A stretch of 64,000 nt of DNA from Solen grandis. Lineage: Eukaryota > Mollusca > Bivalvia > Adapedonta > Solenidae. A model generated the notes under the pieces. The model worked only from the letters and a program-made list of their open reading frames with translations, had not been told where the DNA came from and searched no databases. Position numbers and translations under genes: made by a program. The stretch is taken from the NCBI GenBank assembly GCA_021229015.1, contig CM037795.1:11770656-11834655 (forward strand). Direction: 5' to 3'. This document shows, in pieces, positions 56,908-64,000 of this stretch (position 1 is its first letter; each line of letters begins with the position of its first letter).

Positions 56908-58361
56908 TATCCGCCAACATTCTAATTACTCTTTGTAATTTTCAGTATTTGGGTTTCTTATTGTTAAATGTTAATGAGCAGATTGTAACACTGACTATGC
57001 TAAATATCTCTTTTCAATTCCTATTACATATAACAAAATTCCATTTACCATCACCTAATTTGCAAGCTGACAAACAAATCGACAAGTTAAAAATCTACAA
57101 ATCTGAAAATTACAAATCTTCAGGTTACACATCTACAAATTAGAAATCTACCGCTGTAAAATGTACACGCAAGGTGGCGCTTCTAATCGGGGAATGCCCA
57201 TCTATAAATATACCTCACCAGCATACTTTTTTCAAATTTCAAATTTAAAAGCTTCTTGCAGACATAATTAGGCACATGTCACTATGTACTTCTTGATGCT
57301 ATTACAATTTTAAGTATATTATCCTGTACTTAACTGACGATTATGATATCATCATAGTATAACAGATAATGATGATTTCCTTATAGCAAATGAAGAAGAA
57401 AAAATGACATTTCAAATTTGAATTGAAATAAAGATTCATTTATCTAGTATTATGTTTGGTAATAATGATGGGATTCATCTACAGATTTTGATAGCACTGG
57501 GTCAGGCGGACATTCCAGTCTCTGACTGTACATGGTATTAAGTTGTTTTATAAATTTTGTAGTTACTACGTAACTCAATTACAGCGATGTTGACATGAGA
57601 TTCGTTGTTCAGTGCTTTATAAAACGTTTTAGTATTTGTTTGGCATAGGAATACCCCACTCCTCCAGGGTGGGGGATGTCTGTCTCGCTGTATTTAATGG
57701 ATACATACTGGTTAATTAATTTAAAAATATACATGTTGATTTTGATATACATGTAAACAATTTGCCTTCATGAAAGTTAGTTTTAGACAGTTTCAATATC
57801 ATGTCTGTTGTTTAATATGCTTGTTTAAGAACAACCTGAAAGTAGGCTAAATACAAAAAAAAAAATCTTAAAACAAAGAGTGTGTCATAAACTATCTGTA
57901 ATAGCAACTGTATATTATATTTGACCAAGAGGGGGGATATATGGCATATGACAAATAAAAGCAACACGAAATACTTAGTGACTTTTGCCTATTTCTGCAA
58001 GAAACTCAAAATTTGGTTAGTAAACACTCGTGCGTTTGCTTGTGAGGTCTATTTATAGATGGGCATCGCCACCTTGCGTGTACATTTTACATTGGTAGAT
58101 TTGTAACTTGCAGGTTTTGTAACATGTAGACTTGTAATTTGTAGATTTGTAACTTGTAGACTTTTTAACTTGCAAATGACCGGTAGGTGTTGGTAAATTC
58201 TTTATATGTACATGTATTTAGCAAATGGGATGTTACAATTTGCAAATTAACATTTGAAAGAGGTATTTAGCAAATGGGGTGTTACAATTTGCAAATTAAC
58301 ATTTGAAATGAGAAAATCAAGTGTTGAAAATGAGAAATAGTAATTAAAATACTGGCGGATA
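56908..58361. mobile_element. Non-autonomous element with ~320-bp terminal inverted repeats
   Basis: The left arm (56908-57223) and right arm (58037-58361) are reverse complements from TATCCGCCA at the outer ends inward to 'catctataaata.acctcac'. Within each arm lies a degenerate ~14-bp tandem repeat (tctacaaattacaa type). The right arm also has a tandem copy of a ~55-bp piece. The 0.8-kb interior (57224-58036) has no open frame. No convincing target duplication was seen. Confidence 0.85.
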
Positions 58362-58374
58362 ACCACATTAATAA

Positions 58375-61300
58375 ATAAGTGTAGACAAAGAGCCAATAAG
58401 CAAATACAATGAACCAATTCGTGCATATCAAGAACCAATAAATACAGAGATGAAACCAATTTCTGATACGGTGTTGATAAATCAATATGAATAAACCACA
58501 CTACCGCCAGCAGCCATGTTCGTTCTAGTTTTTTAAACATATTCAAAGCAATCTGCATATCTCATATTTATATATCAACTTAAGCCTAGAAAAATTTTTT
58601 TTTAAAAAAAATTGAAATATATTTGGCGACACGCTTCAGGCTGAATGATGCAATATGATATTTGACTTTTTTTATACGATAAACGATAATTGACTAAATG
58701 AAATATCAGATATATTTTTATACTATGCATGCATGTTTCGTTTTCCTCAAATATTATATTCTTTTAATAAAAAAAAAAGATAATAACAAAATACAGCATT
58801 TTAGCAATATAGAAAACTTCGAAAACAATGATACAAAAAAAAAAGAATTTTAATTTTTTTATAAGCACAGTAAAATCAATAGAAACAAGAAAGTGTGCTA
58901 TCATTTCAAAATCATAAGCCCAAAAGCTTCTAGCTGAATATCAAACTTAGAAGATATTAAACGCACTTTGATATGATAAGCCTTATTACTGACTTAAACC
59001 AAATGAAAGTCAAACACGTTGACATCAAGGACAGTCACCATAGCAATATCACAATGTCTAACGAATGTATTACATTAAACAAATCCTACAGGGTTTAAAA
59101 GACATTCTTGTATTTTTTCAGTACCTTTGTAGTTATTTGATTCTTCGACCACTCGTTTTTCAAACGTGCGACAAACAATTTAGGCGTGTCAATTTCGAAA
59201 CAACCGCACGTCATATTAACTGTCAATCCAAGGTGACGTCGGGCCCTTGAGGTCTCGAAGATGTTGAAAATCATACTCATAGATGATACTCAAACTTAAG
59301 CTCTTAGAACCCTAATAGCCACCAATTCCATCAAAGCCATGCATCTAACTTCAAAATTTAAGCCTCTAAAATGTCAAACAATATTATGACATGTGATAGA
59401 AGTTCTTTTATTACCTCCCCTTGATAATTTTGCTGTCAAGAGTAATCTGCCTTGAAAACTATAAAAGTGACTTTCGTGTTTTTTCTATGTTAAAGTTTAG
59501 GTTTTCATGAAATTTGAAACAGAATCATTTAATGCATGTTTCTATCGTGAGTTTTTCTCATAAATCAAATTCAATTTTCATATTCACAGAAAATGTATAT
59601 TTCAATGTAAACTTAAGTACAGATTATCTCCCCCAAATTAAATAAAAGTTAAGAAAAAAAAAGCTCTTGGTGAAATGTTTTCATTTTTGAATGTCTTCAA
59701 GGCGTCAAAGTTTCACAGAAATATTACCATCCAGTGGCAAGATATAGAATACGGCTATTAGGGTGTGAATACCTTAAACTCAAAATTATCTTGCTTAACT
59801 TAGTTTGATCGATGAGCGGTGTTCACATTATCCCTTAAGCACTTTTTTCAGCTAAGTAAAATTTCGTATTTAGTTTTGCCTGAGATAGTGTTTGAGAACA
59901 CCGTATTACAAAAATTGCTATAGAATGATTTTTGAATGATTTTTTTTTTCAGAACATAACTCAAATATAATACCTAGGCTTAATTCTCATATTGGGTATA
60001 AGCCTGATATCGCACTTTAGTATTTTTCGAGAACACGTGACGTCAGATCAACCATCCGAACGACCATTTGAAGTTATGACTCCTAGTAACCCACTTCATT
60101 TTTTTTAGATGAAATTATTGCTCTGAGATTGCTATTTAAGTAGTTAATTAGAAAATAGATGCATATCAATATGATTTAGTATGATCAATTGGAAACAATG
60201 CATTAACTTATATAAACCTTCAGTATTTCTCAAGTTTAATGAGTAAATGCGGGTTAAAACTTTTAGCAAGCTTTTTTATGTATATTCCAAAAACTGCCTT
60301 TCAGATAGTCGCTGTAAAAACCCACGATTTCTTTTCCCATTTTCAACTCTTCCATCCTCCACTTCACCTTACATCTTGATTATCGTAAACACCTTCCAAA
60401 GACTCATGAGAATGTGTTATGTTTGTTAATTTGTATGCTACTTGGCACAACAGCGCAAAAACATCCACTATCCTGTTGAAGTATCGTCTTCTTGTGACCA
60501 TAACTGGGAGAGACGTGCGGGTGATAGAAGCTGGTCACGTGGCTCGTCCTTGTCGCTGATCCTGGCAACAGTACCTCAGGAGAGATTATTGTCTTCAGTT
60601 TTATGAGTCTTGGAATTGGGCATAACGGGGCGGTTCGTGGTGAGATGTGCACGTTTGGAGCGTGCTGAAGTACCTGATCAGCTCTGTATGATAGGCTAGA
60701 ATATTACTTGAAATAAAGCAGTTTCAGTTTGCTTTTCAGTATCTCAGTCTCTAGGTATTTGAGGAACAAGGCCGTCGCTTATATAAAAATGTAGTTTATC
60801 ATTAATAGATTTTGCTTTTTCGCAATTACAATCTATAACAACTTTCAAATTCACGTTAACATGAGATGTACAGAATTTTATCATTTTTTTTCCATCAACT
60901 GAAAACAATATTCATAGAAATAGCAATCTAGTATAATATTTAGTTTCTAATTTTGAAAGAAAAAATAAGCATCTGTAAGCTGTTTTGAAAGTTATGATGA
61001 AAGTCAAGTCACATAGAGTCGAGATCGATATATTCTGTAAATCTGAGACTTAATAACAGACTTGGAATATTTTACAGGCACACCAAAGCTATAATTAATT
61101 GACGAAATGACGCTGTTATCATTTTTTAGTATTTCAAGCAGTTCCAATGTATTTATTAATACAATCTCCGTGTGATTAATGTAGAAACTGATTTGTAACA
61201 TGTTCTTACTGCAGAAGATTTTAGACACATTGAACCTCCACGGATTCCACGAATTTATCGTTTCCCATGATCAAATTTAGACATTATTACGAGGGATGAT

Positions 61301-61688
61301 CAGAAAGATCGCGTAAATGACCTTTAACATGTTTTATACAGATATCGCGTTCTTTATGATCACCCTTCGAACCAGCATAGACCATGTGTGTCTTAATGAG
61401 ACTTCTATTAATAAAGTACACAATCGTATAGACAAAATTTCGCACATATTATCAGCTTCTTAGTTATAATGATTGTATCTTATTATTATATTTTATCATA
61501 TAACATACATCGTCGGATACCCGATGGCTGCTGATTACGCTAACTTTTCCATACAAAACAATAAATGAATGGTGTGTAACCGAAGAAATGAACCGTGGGA
61601 GTCCGACGATGTATAAAATGAGGACTAACATGTTATATACATATATTAGACATTAACAAGGTAAATAAATGACAAAGACAGTCACTAC

Positions 61689-61690
<2 letters not shown>
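58375..61690. other. Long AT-rich stretch with no recognised gene
   Basis: Both strands were read for conserved blocks, splice-linked frames and repeats, and nothing could be assigned. Short frames (59065-59280, 60247-60652, 61004-61228) look like chance. Confidence 0.45.

Positions 61691-61694
<4 letters not shown>

Positions 61695-61724
<30 letters not shown>
61695..61724. repeat. Poly(A) run
   Basis: About 30 consecutive A. No retroelement body was recognised next to it. Confidence 0.9.
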
Positions 61725-61725
<1 letters not shown>

Positions 61726-61899
61726 AGTTCTGCATCAAAACATAATATCACAATGAGAAAATAGTTTGTTCGAGATAGAATTTCTCAACATACTGTATAC
61801 GTGATAATATCAAATGAAGATCCGATAAACTTTTCTGAAAGTATTTTCAAATGGCTGTTAAATCATTTCAAAAGAGCATAGTTTAACCTTTCCTCTTCG

Positions 61900-62160
61900 C
61901 CTCAAATTCTGATCTTGTTCTGCATTCTAAATGTGTTTGACTTAATATACGGTAACCACCAATACATTGTATTTAAAATTAAAGTAGGAAATGTTATGTA
62001 AGTATTGCTAGACATTTCCCTTATATATGGCTCCATGAATGACAAAAGAATCAAATGACCGATATGGGATTTAACAGTCTCGGTAACAATCTCCACGCAG
62101 TGATCTCCCTTTCTTTCTGCGGTGTAAATCTCTCCCACCAGGGGTAGCAATATCAAGATG
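61900..62160 (-). other. Unassigned open frame
   Basis: An 84-codon minus-strand frame includes GDHCVEIVTETVKSHIGHLI. Its 'gatcactgcgtggag' stretch also occurs in the dispersed repeat at 1785-1805, so it may be repeat-derived rather than genic. Confidence 0.2.
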
Positions 62161-62479
62161 AATCATATACAATAGTTTTTGTTGTTAAAATACTGTTTCT
62201 ATGTATTAGCTTAATTTTCTCTTATATAATATTTATTAAGATGAAATAAATAAAAAAAATATGAAAACAAATAAAATCATTTTATAAAAATCTTGGGAGT
62301 AGTTTCTATTGAAAAACCGTAAACCTTTTTTTTTTTCTTTTTACGAATTATTTTATTTTACAGCGAGTGGCATTTCCCAACGTATATTTTCTTGAATAAA
62401 CATCAATTATCGCTTTATGGTAACAAGTTAAGAAAATACCGGTAACCTTTTCCGTACATGTAGATCTATAAATAATAAA

Positions 62480-62600
62480 CATCCACCATTTTGTAAGCTT
62501 ACTATCATCACGTGACATTTGTGACGGCAGTGATTCTGTTTTGCTGAGTGACTGTGCAAAGGAGATAACTACGTAGAGTTTGCCTCGGCATATATCTAGG
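62480..62600 (+). repeat. Dispersed repeat with CACGTG core, copy 2
   Basis: Matches 1695-1830 ('tcatcacgtgacatttgtga', cggcagtgatt, then 'gcaaaggagataactacgta'). It retains 'gctgagtgactg', which in copy 1 is replaced by a T-run. Confidence 0.7.
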
Positions 62601-63445
62601 CTCGGGACACCGAGAGAACTCAAATTTTATGGCACTGGCTGCAAAGCTAGGTTGCGAGTTCTAGTACAGCTGGTGGACTTTTGGGCTATATTTAAATAGA
62701 AAATAAAAGTGATTGAGAAGGTTATTATTTTATTTGCACAATACAGTATTACATTATATTTTTGGGCTCTATTAAAAACATAAATTGGTTACATTCTATT
62801 AAATATATTAACAGTAACATGTATGTTCTTGTCAATTTGTTGTTTTAAATATGATTTCTTTCTACTTAAATACATATATTTATGTTCACACCCCCCCCCC
62901 CCCCCCCGCAAAAAAAAAAATCTGATAAGATTGATTATGGTTCATGGTCTTGTTACATATTACACCTAACCTAGTTATATATACACAACACTGTGGAAGG
63001 AAATTCCTATTCTAAGAATAACTTGTTTGTTTACTAGTTTTGTTCTGGAGTGATCTATTAGGCGATCCATATTCTAAAAATAACTTGTTTACTGGTATAT
63101 TTGTTTACTGGAACTTTCTTTCTTTCTTTGGGGTATAGTATGGTTGTTTCTAGAATATTTTGCTCAAGTATATATACTGAAGGGGGGTTTTAGGGAGAGC
63201 AGACTTGTTGAGGAGACTTGTTTTAGCAGATTTGTTTTTGGAGATTCATCAAGTGTGGGTCATTCAACAGTGAGGAATTAATTTCGGACTTACATTTGGA
63301 TAAAAGACATATCTATTAGATTGCTCAGGTTAAATGTAACTAATTTGTTATAATAATTTTGAGACACTTATGTTGTGATATTCATATTGATATTTGTCAC
63401 TTGTTTATAATTGAAATATATTTAGTTAACTAGTTTGTTGCTTTG
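62601..63445. other. AT-rich stretch, no gene recognised
   Basis: Includes a poly(C) of about 18 at 62889-62907 and a diverged internal repeat ('attctaagaataacttgttt' at 63010, similar at 63071). Confidence 0.5.
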
Positions 63446-63447
63446 CT

Positions 63448-64000
63448 TTGTTTGTTGCTTATCACCCTGAAAGTCAAGGTGCTTTAGAAAGATTTCATCA
63501 GACATTGAAAAACATCATTAGGACATACTTTTTTGACACAGAAAAGAACTGGGATGAAGGTATCCCTTTGCTTCTATTTGCTGTTAGAGAGTCTGTTCAA
63601 GAGTCACTTGGCTTTAGTTTGGTCACACTGTACATGGACCATTAAAATGCTTAAAGACAAATTCTTGTCCGATGATAACTCATCTTTTAATTTATTACAG
63701 TATGTTTCTGACTTTCGTGATAGATTGTCAAAAGCTTGCGAAATGGCAAGATCTAATCATCATCTAGCTCAGGACAAAATGAAGCAGAAATATGACATTA
63801 AAACTCAAAACAGAAATTTTAAACCAGGTGATCAGGTCCTTGCTTTGTTGTCAATTCCAGGCAAATTATTACAAGCCAGATATTTTGGTCCATATCTAAT
63901 TGACAAGAAAATCAGTGATCTTAATTATGTCATCCTGACTCCTGGGATGCGAAAACAAAAACAAATGTGCCATGTCAATATGTTGGAAAAATACATTGAT
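63448..64000 (+). pseudogene. Ty3/gypsy-type retrotransposon integrase, C-terminal part, runs off window
   Basis: The first frame (63448-63645) encodes AYHPESQGALERFHQTLKN, the end of the integrase catalytic core with its final Glu, and WDEGIPLLLFAVRESVQESL. A small deletion and frameshift around 63615-63645 shifts reading to the frame from ATG 63647. This stays open to the window end and encodes a DNA-binding GPF/Y-type module (FKPGDQVLALL, ARYFGPYLID, HVNMLEKYID). Upstream of 63448 no element sequence is recognisable. The rest of pol and any LTR would lie beyond 64000. Confidence 0.85.

Noticed and set aside
61695..61724. Poly(A) run as the tail of a processed pseudogene
   Set aside because: No coding or retroelement sequence precedes it on either strand, and no target duplication was seen.
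62348..62623. 91-codon minus-strand frame
   Set aside because: It overlaps the dispersed CACGTG repeat on the opposite strand and shows no domain.

Overview
This is eukaryotic, AT-rich, TE-saturated DNA, most likely from a bivalve mollusc (inference). The signs are several tRNA-headed SINE families, hairpin-ended elements beginning GAGGGCC...CTCACCTGAG, tandem blocks that end in (GGAC)n, PIF/Harbinger, mariner, LINE and Ty3/gypsy fragments, and genes split by GT-AG introns. There are no operons, CRISPR arrays or prokaryotic signals. Most long open frames are products of a trinucleotide minisatellite or of repeats.

Layout. 0-4.3 kb: SINEs, then a 2.3-kb GTA-rich tract that resolves into a 69-bp minisatellite. 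5.0-11.4 kb (+): a decayed six-exon gene with a Myb/SANT-like (trihelix) domain, its introns filled with SINEs and other repeats. 11.4-16 kb: SINEs, a tRNA-like palindrome, old repeats. 16.1-21.2 kb (-): a LINE with both ORFs, broken. 22-26.3 kb: a MITE, a 150-bp-unit tandem block, and a SINE inside a minisatellite. 26.3-34.45 kb and 42.36-48.2 kb: two diverged copies of one genomic segment. Each holds a two-exon gene (minus strand) for a small PAN/Apple plus Link-like protein and an inactive Harbinger transposase. 35.0-36.3 kb: an internally deleted RNase H-bearing LINE with an 11-bp target duplication. 38.8-42.35 kb: LINE relics. 48.2-48.3 kb: a run of N. 51.7-54.7 kb (-): a second broken LINE. 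55-58.4 kb: inverted-repeat elements. 63.45-64 kb: the end of a Ty3/gypsy integrase, running off the window.

The most informative object is the duplicated segment. Its two copies act as a natural experiment: the mariner and at least three SINEs are present in one copy and absent at the matching site of the other, which gives their exact boundaries and relative ages. The copy at 42.4-45 kb keeps an intact secreted-protein gene (201 residues). The copy at 26.3-31 kb has lost both upstream start codons and carries a mariner 62 bp upstream of the remaining ATG. I found no convincing new multi-gene system. The best leads are the PAN-Link gene family, the hidden trihelix gene, a 3' module shared by two SINE families, and three unusual inverted-repeat structures.
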